Shown here piece after piece: positions 17,653 to 26,648 of a stretch of DNA of 64,000 nt. Origin of the DNA: Rhizobium favelukesii (lineage in GTDB: Bacteria; Pseudomonadota; Alphaproteobacteria; Rhizobiales; Rhizobiaceae). The notes beneath the pieces were generated by a model, which saw only the letters and a program-made list of their open reading frames with translations, searched no databases and was not told the DNA's origin. A program made the translations under genes and the position numbers. The stretch's first letter is position 1; each line of letters opens with the position of its first letter. The stretch is taken from NCBI RefSeq assembly GCF_000577275.2, contig NZ_HG916852.1, forward strand, positions 3,041,001 to 3,105,000. Reading direction: 5' to 3'.

Positions 17653-20100
17653 TTAGGTATTGTCGCCTTCCGTCGACGTCCTATGCGTTCTTGCTGGCTG
17701 CCCCTGGACACCCCACTTCCAACCGGTGATTTCGGGCATGTCGTCGCCGTGTTTTTCAATGTATTGCCGGTGCTCGATCAGCTTCTCGCGGATCGCTTGC
17801 TTGAAGTAGGCGGCGCGGGACCCGAGTTGCGGCAACCGATCGATGACGTCTTCGACAAGGTGGAAGCGATCGAGCTGGTTCAGAACGACCATGTCGAAGG
17901 GCGTCGTGGTCGTCCCCTCCTCCTTGTATCCGCGCACGTGTAGATTGCCGTGGTTGGTGCGCCGGTAGGTCAGTCGGTGGATCAGCCAGGGATATCCATG
18001 GAACGCAAAGATGATCGGCTTGTCCTTGGTGAAGAGCGCATCGAAATCGCGGTCGGAAAGCCCATGAGGGTGCTCGCTTGATGGCTGCAACTTCATGAGG
18101 TTGACGACGTTGATGACGCGCACCTTCAACTCCGGCATATGTTCGCGGATCAATTGCACCGCCGCCAGCGTCTCCAGCGTTGGCACGTCGCCACAGCACG
18201 CCATCACCACATCGGGTTCCGAGCCCCGATCGTTGCTCGCCCACTCCCAGATGCCGAGACCTTCGGCGCAGTGCTTAACCGCCTGATCCATGGTCAGCCA
18301 CTGCGGCGCCGGTTGCTTTCCAGCCACGACGACGTTCACATAATTGCGGCTGCGCAGGCAATGATCGGTGACCGAAAGCAGCGTATTCGCGTCCGCCGGG
18401 AGATAGACGCGGATCACCTCTGCCTTCTTGTTGACGACATGGTCGATGAAACCCGGATCCTGGTGGCTGAAGCCATTGTGATCCTGTCGCCAGACATGCG
18501 AGCTCAGGAAATAGTTGAGCGATCCAATGGGCCGCCTCCACGGGATGTGGTTGCAGACCTTCAGCCATTTGGCGTGCTGGTTAAACATCGAGTCGATGAT
18601 GTGGATGAAGGCTTCGTAGCAGGAAAAGAAGCCGTGCCGTCCCGTCAGCAGATAACCCTCCAGCCAGCCTTGGCATTGATGCTCGCTCAGAACCTCCATG
18701 ATGCGCCCGTCGGGCGACAGGTGATCATCCTCGGGATAGATTTCCGCCATGTAGCAGCGATTGGTGACCTCGAGCACATCCTGCCAGCGGTTCGAGTTGT
18801 TCTCGTCGGGACTGAACAGCCGGAAGTTGTTGCTGTTCAGGTTCAGCTTCATGACGTCGCGCAGAAACTTGCCCATGACCCGGGCGGATTCGGTCGTCGT
18901 CGCTCCCGGGCTCGGCACGGAAACGGCGTAGTCGCGGAAATCCGGCATCTTCAGGTCACGGAGCAGCAAGCCACCATTTGCGTGCGGATTGTCACTCATC
19001 CGGCGATTCCCGGCCGGGGCTAGCGAGGCGAACTCGGCGCGCAGCTTGCCGTCGTCATCGAAGAGCTCTCCAGGCTTGTAGGTCTGCATCCAATGCTGAA
19101 GGATTTCGATATGCTTCGGCTTGTCCATGTCGCCCATCGGGACCTGGTGCGACCGCCAGTAATCCTCGCATTTCTTGCCGTCGATTTCGCTCGGGCAGGT
19201 CCAGCCCTTTGGCGTGCGGAAAACGATCATCGGCCACGCTGGGCGTTTCAGATTGCCCTTCTCGCGAGCCTCCGTCCAGATCCGCTTGATCTCTGCGACG
19301 GCTGTATCCATCGCTGCCGCCAGCTGCTGCTGCACCTTGTCGGGATCGTGCCCCTCCACGAAAAGCGGCGCATAACCCATCCCCTCGAAGAATTTCCGCA
19401 ATTCGTGCTCTGGGATGCGGGCGAGGAAGCATGGATTGGCGATCTTGTATCCGTTGAGATGCAGGATCGGCAGCACGCATCCGTCACGGGCGGGATTGAG
19501 AAACTTATTGCCATGCCATCCCGTCGCAAGCGGACCGGTTTCCGCCTCCCCGTCGCCGACCACACAGGCAACGATCAGATCGGGATTGTCAAAGGCCGCG
19601 CCATAGGCATGGCTCAAGGCATAGCCCAGTTCGCCGCCTTCGTGGATGCTTCCCGGCGTTTCGGGAGCGACGTGGCTCGGAATGCCGCCGGGAAAGCTGA
19701 ATTGCTTGAACAGTCCCTTCATCCCCTCGGCGTCTTGGCCGATATTCGGGTAGACTTCGCTGTAGGTCCCTTCCAGATAGGCATGTGCGACCAGCGACGG
19801 GCCGCCATGGCCCGGCCCGATCACGTAGATCATGTTGAGGTCGTCGCGCTTGATCACGCGGTTCAAATGCACATAAAGCATGTTCAAGCCGGGCGACGTT
19901 CCCCAGTGGCCAAGCAGCCTTGGCTTGATGTGCTCCCGCTTGAGAGGTTCCTTCAGGAGCGGATTATCAAGCAGATAAATCTGTCCGACCGAAAGATAGT
20001 TCGACGCGCGCCAGTAGGCGTCCATCAAGCGGAGTTCGTCTGCCCCAAGCGGAGCGGTCTTTGTCTGATAGCTGTCAGTTGAAAGAGCTGCATTGGTCAT
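17653..20100 (-). CDS. xfp: Phosphoketolase (xylulose-5-P/fructose-6-P)
   Basis: An 815-residue thiamine-diphosphate enzyme that cleaves xylulose-5-phosphate (and usually fructose-6-phosphate) with inorganic phosphate to acetyl phosphate and glyceraldehyde-3-phosphate (or erythrose-4-phosphate). The full family length is present. Motifs include [33 protein letters not shown], the ThDP/Mg site [20 protein letters not shown] with the following Asn in [31 protein letters not shown], and [14 protein letters not shown] in the pyrimidine-binding domain. Ribosome-binding site AGGAGG is 7 bases before the ATG. No acetate kinase or phosphotransacetylase gene lies beside it; the next same-strand gene is the glycoamylase-domain protein. 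Confidence 0.95.
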   Translation of the reverse strand: MTNAALSTDSYQTKTAPLGADELRLMDAYWRASNYLSVGQIYLLDNPLLKEPLKREHIKPRLLGHWGTSPGLNMLYVHLNRVIKRDDLNMIYVIGPGHGGPSLVAHAYLEGTYSEVYPNIGQDAEGMKGLFKQFSFPGGIPSHVAPETPGSIHEGGELGYALSHAYGAAFDNPDLIVACVVGDGEAETGPLATGWHGNKFLNPARDGCVLPILHLNGYKIANPCFLARIPEHELRKFFEGMGYAPLFVEGHDPDKVQQQLAAAMDTAVAEIKRIWTEAREKGNLKRPAWPMIVFRTPKGWTCPSEIDGKKCEDYWRSHQVPMGDMDKPKHIEILQHWMQTYKPGELFDDDGKLRAEFASLAPAGNRRMSDNPHANGGLLLRDLKMPDFRDYAVSVPSPGATTTESARVMGKFLRDVMKLNLNSNNFRLFSPDENNSNRWQDVLEVTNRCYMAEIYPEDDHLSPDGRIMEVLSEHQCQGWLEGYLLTGRHGFFSCYEAFIHIIDSMFNQHAKWLKVCNHIPWRRPIGSLNYFLSSHVWRQDHNGFSHQDPGFIDHVVNKKAEVIRVYLPADANTLLSVTDHCLRSRNYVNVVVAGKQPAPQWLTMDQAVKHCAEGLGIWEWASNDRGSEPDVVMACCGDVPTLETLAAVQLIREHMPELKVRVINVVNLMKLQPSSEHPHGLSDRDFDALFTKDKPIIFAFHGYPWLIHRLTYRRTNHGNLHVRGYKEEGTTTTPFDMVVLNQLDRFHLVEDVIDRLPQLGSRAAYFKQAIREKLIEHRQYIEKHGDDMPEITGWKWGVQGQPARTHRTSTEGDNT

Positions 20101-20309
20101 CGTCAGCCTCCTATCGACTTTCTTGTCGTCTCAGTCTCCGTGCTGCGCGTCGCCACCGTTTGCGCGGCTATACGGCGTCTTCCACTGCCATGCGCCACTA
20201 TCGTCAAGGTCCAGGATGGCGTCATAGGACGATATTCTGGCGGCGCTCCTAATATGAACGCAGGCGATGCCGTCACCTTCTGTAAGGCGAGTCATAATCC
20301 GGAACAGCA

Positions 20310-20805
20310 CATCCTAACCCACCATAACCTCGGTCCTCTCAAGGAAAATGACATGCGGCTTCGCGATGGATAAGCTCGCCAACATCCACAGGCGCTGCTC
20401 TGTTGGCGTCAGAAACGTAGGTCATTCCACTTCTTGTCGAAATCCCTCTGCTTTAGAAATGCGCTCGAGTCTCAATTCGGCAAGTAGCATCGAAATCCGC
20501 TCGTCCGGGATTTCTGCGTTCACAGCCAGTGGGACGATCAGCTGTCGAAGCGTACTCGGCGGAAAATAGGGTTGCTGCGGCAGGAAGCGTATCCCTGGGC
20601 GCAGAATTCGGCCAGAACCTGGATAAGCAACGCCCGCGGCGGCTCTGAAAAGCGCAAGCAGGAACGAGAGGGTCGTCACGGCAAACGCGCGGATATCTTT
20701 TGAGATGCGCTGATCGGGATGCGAGAGCTCGCTCGTAACATCGAGGCGATAGTATGCTCCATCCGTCAGACAAAGCTTGACGGCGCGGCGCGTCAGTTCT
20801 TCCAT
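20310..20805 (-). pseudogene. Internally deleted SbmA/YddA-like ABC transporter
   Basis: The minus strand opens with EELTRRAVKLCLTDGAYYRL and NPDQR-like SHPDQRISKDIRAFAVTTLS, typical of the membrane domain of SbmA/BacA/YddA-type fused ABC transporters. It then jumps to PGIRFLPQQPYFPPSTLRQL, which is the Q-loop region of the nucleotide-binding domain. After a stop, other frames give TPTEQRLWMLASLSIAKPHV near 20400-20340, a corrupted ABC signature and Walker B. About two thirds of a roughly 570-residue protein is missing, so it cannot function. Confidence 0.7.
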
Positions 20806-21476
20806 GCCTCTCCCCTTTGCGTCGCGTCATTGCCCAAGCTTGACCCTAAAGATGAAGCCCCGCTATTCGCGCGACATAGGTTGGAGCCCAACGTCGAACA
20901 ACATCCTGACAACTTTCCACCCTCAAATGCAGGCCCGGGTGGGAGCCAGTTGCCCCTTCGTTTCCTCAAAGCGTCCTCGGCCGTACTGATAAACTCCAGA
21001 ACATCCTTGCCTGTGCGCGCGAGCTCACAAACGTTCCATGGGCCAGAACATAGGTCGTCCAAGACATTCCGCCACTGACTTGACGGGAGCCGTCAACCTC
21101 CAGCCGATTTGCTGATCCGCTGAACAACGATGGCCCAGAGATCTCGACGTTGAGGGGTTAAGATTTGAGGTCGTGTGCCTGCCCTGACGCTCGCAGTTCC
21201 TTGAGGTATTGCCCACGCAACTTCTCCCGTCAGATCCGCCTACGGCTTTGGCTTTGCCGTCCAGCATGCCGCCATTGGGCAAGAAAATTGTGGTCGACCA
21301 CGACACAATTTTATCGGGAAAAGGAACATTTGGGGCCGCCTGCGAAGAGCCCGAAGTCCGGCCTTCTGCGCGGGGCTAAGGCGCAGGTACACCGCCCCCA
21401 CGAAAGTAACGATGGCCAACGCGATTGGGCTCGCGTCGACCACCGTTCTCAGGACGTTGGGATTCCGTCGCCGTGG
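20806..21476. other. Gap with probable gene debris
   Basis: No intact gene. On the minus strand two short stretches look coding: ELARTGKDVLEFISTAEDAL (about 20950-21030), which recalls the C-terminal region of some glycosyltransferases, and VVDASPIALAIVTFVGAVYL (about 21390-21450), a single membrane-helix-like segment. Neither can be assigned. The region is probably the debris of deletions between the ABC transporter remnant and the MFS gene. Confidence 0.35.
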
Positions 21477-22670
21477 TTAGGCAGGCTGGGTCGCCGTGTC
21501 GTCATCCGATGCCGGCCGGCCGTCCAGAGCGCCACTCCAGAGCGTCAGAACCAAGGCTCCCACGACAAGGATTGCGCCAACCCATGGTGTTGCCCCAAGC
21601 CCCAGTGAGGATTCGACCACGAGGCCGCCGATCCATGCGCCCGCGGCAATGCCAAGGTTGAAGGCCGCGATATTCAGGGCCGATGCGACGTCAACGGCGG
21701 CGGGGCGAACCTGCTTTGCCAACTGCACAACATAGATCTGCAGGCCAGGCACGTTGGCAAAGGAGAGGAAGCCGAGTGCAGCCAGCGTCGGAACGGCCAG
21801 CCAGGGCGACGGCGCTGTGAAGCTGAAGAGGACCAGCACGATCGCCTGGGCAATGAACAATCCGGTCAAGGCGCGTACCGGGCTGCGGTTGGCGAGCCGG
21901 CCGCCGGCAACATTGCCGATGGCGATGGCGATGCCGTAGACCACGAGGATGAGACTGACGGTGCCCGCCGCAAACCCGGTGATCTCCTGTAGGATCGACG
22001 CAAGGAATGTAAAGGCGACGAATGTGCCACCGTATCCGAGCGCGGTCATCGCGAAGACGATGAGCAGGCGTCCGCTGCCGAGCACGCGGATCTGATCGCC
22101 GATGCTGGCGGCCGGCGCCTTCTTCAGGCTTGACGGAAGAAGCACGGCAATTGCAAGGAAGGCGATCGCGCCGAGGCCGGCAACGGCGGCAAAGGTCGCA
22201 CGCCAGCCGAAGATCTGACCGATCAGCGTGCCGAGCGGAACGCCGGTGACGATGGCGACGGTTAGGCCCATGAACATCATGGCGATTGCCGAGGCGCGGC
22301 GGTTTTCGGGGACGAGATCGGCTGCAATCGTCGAGCCGACCGAGAAAAAGACGCCATGCGCAAAAGCCGAAAGCACACGCGCAACCAGCAACGGCGCGTA
22401 GCTTGGGCTGATTGCCGCCATCCCGTTACCGATGATGAAGAGCGCCATTAGGCCGAGAAGCAGTGGTTTCCTTTCGATACGTCCCGTCAGCGCCGTCAGC
22501 ACCGGTGCGCCGAAGGTGACACCCAGCGCGTAGACGCTGACGATCAACCCAGCCAGCGGCAGGCTGATCTGAAGATCTGTAGCGACCGTCGGCAACAGGC
22601 CGACGATGACGAATTCTGTGGTTCCGATCGCATAGGCCGCGATCGTCAAAGCAAAGAGAGCAATTGGCAT
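21477..22670 (-). CDS. MFS exporter of the AraJ/YdhP (DHA1) type
   Basis: A 397-residue inner-membrane protein with 12 predicted helices. It starts MPIALFALTIAAYAIGTTEF at ATG 22670, preceded by GAGGCGC; a longer upstream frame has no membrane-protein character. TEFVIVGLLP.VATDL in helix 1 and the loop GRIERKPLLLGLMALF after helix 2 match the AraJ/YdhP subgroup of drug/sugar/nucleoside proton antiporters. The C terminus is a short acidic tail. The substrate is unknown. A 21-base dyad at 22769-22789 upstream may be its operator. Confidence 0.85.
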   Translation of the reverse strand: MPIALFALTIAAYAIGTTEFVIVGLLPTVATDLQISLPLAGLIVSVYALGVTFGAPVLTALTGRIERKPLLLGLMALFIIGNGMAAISPSYAPLLVARVLSAFAHGVFFSVGSTIAADLVPENRRASAIAMMFMGLTVAIVTGVPLGTLIGQIFGWRATFAAVAGLGAIAFLAIAVLLPSSLKKAPAASIGDQIRVLGSGRLLIVFAMTALGYGGTFVAFTFLASILQEITGFAAGTVSLILVVYGIAIAIGNVAGGRLANRSPVRALTGLFIAQAIVLVLFSFTAPSPWLAVPTLAALGFLSFANVPGLQIYVVQLAKQVRPAAVDVASALNIAAFNLGIAAGAWIGGLVVESSLGLGATPWVGAILVVGALVLTLWSGALDGRPASDDDTATQPA

Positions 22671-22768
22671 AGTGCGCCTCGAATGATCTGCCGGTCTGCC
22701 GGCGTGGTTGACTGGCGAACATATGGAGGCCCTGGATTTCAGTGATAAGCGGTCACTCAATCCAAAGA

Positions 22769-22789
22769 TCTGTGAAACGAATTCACAGA
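22769..22789. promoter_or_regulatory. Dyad upstream of the MFS gene
   Basis: TCTGTGAA-ACGAA-TTCACAGA is a perfect inverted repeat with 8-bp arms and a 5-base centre. It is about 100 bases upstream of the MFS exporter start and is a plausible operator. No regulator gene is adjacent, so the protein that binds it is unknown. Confidence 0.45.
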
Positions 22790-23023
22790 AAGTAGAGATT
22801 TCCCGCTGTGGGGTTGTGGAGGCTGAGACCCGATGGGCAGCGCACAGGGAGCGCAGCCCCGTCTCCGGCTCGTTGCGGTTCGGTAACACTCGCCCAAAAC
22901 TCGTCGCGGCGCGTGGGCATTTCGCGCGAACTGCGCCTAACATCTGCGTCGTTGCTGTAAAGTCCTTTCACTTTAGCCCGGCCACCGTAAGGTGCTTGCG
23001 TTTTCAATGAGGGAACCGGCAAC

Positions 23024-24400
23024 GTGATCGCTGCCCGCACTGTTCGGACACTTGTACCGTTGCTCGTCGCCGCACTTCTTGCCGGTTGTGGTCATCCAAG
23101 CGGCGTCATGACGCCCATTGTACTGACGGCGGCAACGCCGAAGACCTCGCAGGTGAGCATGCTGGTCGCGACAACCCGCGAACCGTCTGGCGACCCAGCA
23201 ACGCTGTTTACCGGCGAACGCAGCCCGAAACCTTACTTGACGGCGGTCGACGTCTCGATACCGCCAAAGCGGGCGCCCGGCACCGTGCAATGGCCGAAAC
23301 GCCTGCCGCCCAATCCAGCGACCGACTTTGCGGTGACCAGTGTCAAGGAGATCGACACAGTTCCGCAGGGGCGCGCCTGGTTCCGCCAGAACATCCAGGG
23401 CGGGCACGCGCTGGTCTTCGTCCATGGCTTCAACAACAAATACGAGGACTCGGTCTTCCGCCTGGCCCAGATCGTCCACGATTCCGGCATGCAGGCGACT
23501 CCGCTCCTCTTCACGTGGCCATCACGCGCACAACTCACGGCCTACGAATACGACAAGGAAAGCACCAACTATTCGCGCACGGCGCTCGAGCAGGCGTTGC
23601 GAACGCTCGCAGCCGACGCGGATGTCAAGGACATCACCATCCTCGCCCACTCCATGGGCACCTGGCTCACCATGGAGGCGCTGCGGCAGATGGGTATTCG
23701 CGACGGCCATGTGAACAGCAAGATTCACAACGTCATCCTCGCATCCCCGGATATCGATATCCAGGTCTTTGCCAAGCAGTTCGCCGAGATGGGAACGCCA
23801 ACGCCGAAATTCACGATCTTCGTATCCCAGGATGACAAGGCGCTTGCCGTGTCGAGCTTCATCACCGGCCGTGTCTCGCGTCTCGGCGCGATTGACCCGA
23901 CCGTGGAACCCTATCGCTCGAAACTCGAAGCCGCCGGCATTACGGCGATCGATCTTACCAAGGTCAAAGGCGAAGGCCTGAACCATGGCAAGTTCGCCGA
24001 AAGTCCTGAAAGCGTTCAGCTGATTGGCCAACGCATCATCACCGGACAGACGCTGACGGATTCGAACGTCTCGCTCGGCCAGGGTCTGACCGCTGTGGTC
24101 GGCGGAACGGTGACAACCATCGGCAACGTGGCTGCCACGGCCGTCGCCGCGCCGGTCACCGTGCTTGAGCAGCCAATCCAGGGCAACAGGCGTCCTGCCG
24201 ATGAAACTCTGCAGGGAGACCTCAAGCCGCAACCGCTCACCCGGAGACAAGAAGCATTTCTGCTCGTTGTTACGATTTGGCCATCGCTTGTTACCGTAAC
24301 GTACTTACCGGGTGACGCTTTCAGTGGGACCGTGCGGTCGTCGAAAACGCGACGACCGTTCAGCAGTGCCGTCTTGGCCTGCTCCACAAGGAGAGCGTAA
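23024..24400 (+). CDS. DUF900-type alpha/beta-hydrolase lipoprotein
   Basis: A 458-residue frame from GTG 23024. Residues 1 to 22 are a lipoprotein signal with lipobox LLAGC (Cys22). The DUF900/COG4782 hydrolase domain spans about 45 to 330: VSMLVATTREPSG, ALVFVHGFNNKYEDSVFR, LLFTWPSRA, the nucleophile elbow ILAHSMGTW (Ser210) and VILASPDIDIQVFAKQ. It is probably an envelope-anchored esterase. The last 55 or so residues (from about LKPQPLTRRQ) look non-coding and run through the repeated regulatory element at 24289-24318, so the natural stop may have been lost by a frameshift near 24230. It leads the sulfatase block on the same strand. Confidence 0.8.
   Translation: MIAARTVRTLVPLLVAALLAGCGHPSGVMTPIVLTAATPKTSQVSMLVATTREPSGDPATLFTGERSPKPYLTAVDVSIPPKRAPGTVQWPKRLPPNPATDFAVTSVKEIDTVPQGRAWFRQNIQGGHALVFVHGFNNKYEDSVFRLAQIVHDSGMQATPLLFTWPSRAQLTAYEYDKESTNYSRTALEQALRTLAADADVKDITILAHSMGTWLTMEALRQMGIRDGHVNSKIHNVILASPDIDIQVFAKQFAEMGTPTPKFTIFVSQDDKALAVSSFITGRVSRLGAIDPTVEPYRSKLEAAGITAIDLTKVKGEGLNHGKFAESPESVQLIGQRIITGQTLTDSNVSLGQGLTAVVGGTVTTIGNVAATAVAAPVTVLEQPIQGNRRPADETLQGDLKPQPLTRRQEAFLLVVTIWPSLVTVTYLPGDAFSGTVRSSKTRRPFSSAVLACSTRRA
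24289..24318. promoter_or_regulatory. Repeated palindromic element, copy 1 (upstream of sulfatase)
   Basis: TGTTACCGTAACGTACTTAC is followed by CGGGTGACGC. The same sequence, lacking one C, recurs at 26581-26609 in front of the formylglycine-generating enzyme. It contains GTTAC-C-GTAAC, a perfect dyad of the kind bound by TetR-type repressors, and a second weaker dyad (GTAACGTACTTAC). It lies about 118 bases before the sulfatase start. Operator function is inferred. Confidence 0.6.
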
Positions 24401-24435
24401 ATGTTGAATGACATGCAGGGAAAAGGGAGATCGCT

Positions 24436-26049
24436 ATGAGTGCATCTCTCTCAATGCGGCTTCGGCGCGCCGGCGCAGGGCTTGCCATAGCGCTGGCCTC
24501 CACCTCGCTCAGCTATGGGGCTGCTCAAGCGCAGCAGGCGGCACCTGCCCAGAATACGGCCAAACCGAACATCCTGGTCATCTTCGGCGACGACATCGGC
24601 CAGACCAACATCAGCGCCTATTCGATGGGGGTCGTGGGCTACAAGACGCCCAATATCGACCGCATTGCCAAGGAAGGCACGCTGTTCACGGACTACTATG
24701 CCGAAAACAGCTGCACGGCCGGTCGCTCGACATTCATCACCGGGCAGGTCTGCCTTCGAACGGGTCTTTGCAAGGTAGGCATCCCCGGAGCGACGGTCGG
24801 TCTGCAGGCGCGTGACATTACCATCGCACAGGCGCTAAAGCCGCTTGGTTACGCAACGGGCCAGTTTGGCAAGAACCATCTTGGCGACCGCGACGAATTC
24901 CTGCCCACGAAGCACGGTTTCGACGAGTTTTTCGGCAACCTCTATCATCTGAATGCCGAGGAAGAGCCGGAGCGTCCCTACTATCCGAAGAACGACCAGG
25001 AATTCGTGAAGGCCAATTCGCCGCGCGGCGTGCTGCATTCCTTCGCGGATGGCAGGGTCGAGGATACCGGTGCGCTGAACCGCAAGCGGATGGAAACGAT
25101 CGACGATGAAACGACTGCTGCGGCCATCGATTTCATCCAGCGGCAGGCCAAGGAAGGAAAGCCCTTCTTTACCTGGATGAACACCACCCGCATGCACGCG
25201 TTCACGCATGTTCGAGAACCGATGCAGGGCCAAAGTGGCATGCCGGGCAACGAATACGCCGACGGCATGATCGAGCACGACGGCGATGTCGGCAAACTGC
25301 TGAAGACGCTGGACGATCTCAAAATCGCGGACAACACGATCGTCGTCTATACGACGGACAATGGTCCCAACCAATGGTCATGGCCGGATGCGGCGACGAC
25401 GTCGTTCCGAAGCGAAAAGGACACCAACTGGGAAGGCGCATTCCGCGTTCCCGCGATGGTTCGTTGGCCCGGTCACATCAAGGCGGGCGAAGTGTCGAAT
25501 GAGATGATGTCCGGACTTGACTGGTTCCCGACCCCGCTTGCAGCAGCCGGCGATACCGACATCAAGGAACGGCTTGTCAATGGTGCGAGCATCAACGGCA
25601 ACCAGTTCAAGGTCCATCTCGACGGCTACAACCAGCTTCCCTACCTGACGGGGCAGCAGCCGAAGTCGGGACGCGAGGACTTCAACTATTTCAACGATGA
25701 CGGGGAATTGGTTGCTTATCGCTATGGCAACTGGAAGATCGTCTTTTGCGAACAGCGAGAGCCAGGAGGCTTCCAGGTCTGGGCAAACCCGTTCACCTGC
25801 CTGCGCGCGCCCAAGGTCTTCAACCTGCGCATGGACCCCTACGAGCGAGCGGATACCGTCTCCGACCAGTATTACGACTGGCTGGCGCAGAACGCCTATC
25901 TCATCCAATACGGCGTCTACCGGGTCGCTCCCTTCCTGCAGACATTCAAGGATTATCCTCCGAGCCAGCGCTCGGCGAGCTTCAGTATCGACCAGATGGT
26001 CGACGCCCTGATGCGCAGTGTGGATCAAGGCCCAGCCGTCGGGAAATAG
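24436..26049 (+). CDS. Exported type I arylsulfatase
   Basis: A 537-residue sulfate-ester hydrolase. Residues 1 to about 33 are a signal peptide (double-Arg LRRAG and a hydrophobic core, ending AAQAQQ). The alkaline-phosphatase-like sulfatase domain starts NILVIFGDDIGQTN with metal ligands Asp52/Asp53. The modification motif is CTAGRS (Cys93, Arg97), a C-x-A-x-R variant of the usual C-x-P-x-R. GQFGKNHLGD and VVYTTDNGPNQW supply further active-site residues. Cys93 would have to become formylglycine, and the enzyme that does this is encoded 600 bases downstream. AAGGGAGA precedes the ATG. The physiological sulfate ester is unknown. Confidence 0.93.
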   Translation: MSASLSMRLRRAGAGLAIALASTSLSYGAAQAQQAAPAQNTAKPNILVIFGDDIGQTNISAYSMGVVGYKTPNIDRIAKEGTLFTDYYAENSCTAGRSTFITGQVCLRTGLCKVGIPGATVGLQARDITIAQALKPLGYATGQFGKNHLGDRDEFLPTKHGFDEFFGNLYHLNAEEEPERPYYPKNDQEFVKANSPRGVLHSFADGRVEDTGALNRKRMETIDDETTAAAIDFIQRQAKEGKPFFTWMNTTRMHAFTHVREPMQGQSGMPGNEYADGMIEHDGDVGKLLKTLDDLKIADNTIVVYTTDNGPNQWSWPDAATTSFRSEKDTNWEGAFRVPAMVRWPGHIKAGEVSNEMMSGLDWFPTPLAAAGDTDIKERLVNGASINGNQFKVHLDGYNQLPYLTGQQPKSGREDFNYFNDDGELVAYRYGNWKIVFCEQREPGGFQVWANPFTCLRAPKVFNLRMDPYERADTVSDQYYDWLAQNAYLIQYGVYRVAPFLQTFKDYPPSQRSASFSIDQMVDALMRSVDQGPAVGK

Positions 26050-26138
26050 CAAAGCGCCATGAGCGGGTTGGCTTTTTGAGCGGCCCGCTCGATCTTGTTC
26101 ACGGTGGAGCCATGACAGCACGCGCCGATAGCCTCGAT

Positions 26139-26533
26139 AGACGACGGGCACCTTCACGCTGCCTCCCGCAACGATTAAATTCAGCTCCTCCGATGACGGC
26201 AAGTTCGCTCGAGGCACCGCACAGTTGCCACCGACGCAGTTCCCAGCTGGCTGCCCAACCGGCAGCGACAGCGACGCGCTTCCTTTCGCGGTCCGCGGCG
26301 TCACCATCACACAGTCGTTCGATCGCGATCGCGCCAACCTCAAGGCAAGCGAAGCCCCGGTACGAACCGTGGTCGTCTTCGCCGGGAATACGCAGGCGAT
26401 GATGATCCCGCCGCGACCGAGCAGCTACGCTCGATCGAGCGGCGCTGGCGACCGCGATGACGCGAAACAGGCGGGCGCAGCGAGACACGCCCCGCACGAC
26501 GCGCGGAAATTCACTACCCGCGTTGAATCCTGA
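26139..26533 (+). pseudogene. Coding-like remnant between sulfatase and FGE
   Basis: A frame open from about 26139 to the TGA at 26531-26533 shows clear coding bias over its first 95 codons: GTFTLPPATIKFSSSDDGKF, then LPPTQFPAGCPTGSDSDALP and FAVRGVTITQSFDRDRANLK. It lacks a start codon with a ribosome-binding site and is preceded by an in-frame stop. After VVVFAGN the sequence becomes featureless. The family was not recognised. It looks like the middle of a decayed gene that once lay between the sulfatase and its maturation enzyme. Confidence 0.4.
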
Positions 26534-26580
26534 GGCTGGAGCAGCAGATTTACGCCTGATGTAACGTTTTGTGGAAGGCG

Positions 26581-26609
26581 TGTTACCGTAACGTACTTAC
26601 GGGTGACGC
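26581..26609. promoter_or_regulatory. Repeated palindromic element, copy 2 (upstream of FGE)
   Basis: Second copy of the element at 24289-24318, identical except for one missing C. It ends 39 bases before the start codon of the formylglycine-generating enzyme gene, an ideal position for a repressor site overlapping a promoter. Its presence before both genes points to co-regulation of sulfatase and maturase. Confidence 0.6.
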
Positions 26610-26648
26610 AACATGTGGCGATACTCGGGCAGGCTTTCGGAGGCGACG

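Noticed and set aside
19093..20082. 329-codon open frame on the plus strand
   Set aside because: Antisense to phosphoketolase, which is complete and well conserved.
25378..26343. 321-codon open frame on the minus strand
   Set aside because: Mostly antisense to the sulfatase, no recognisable domain.
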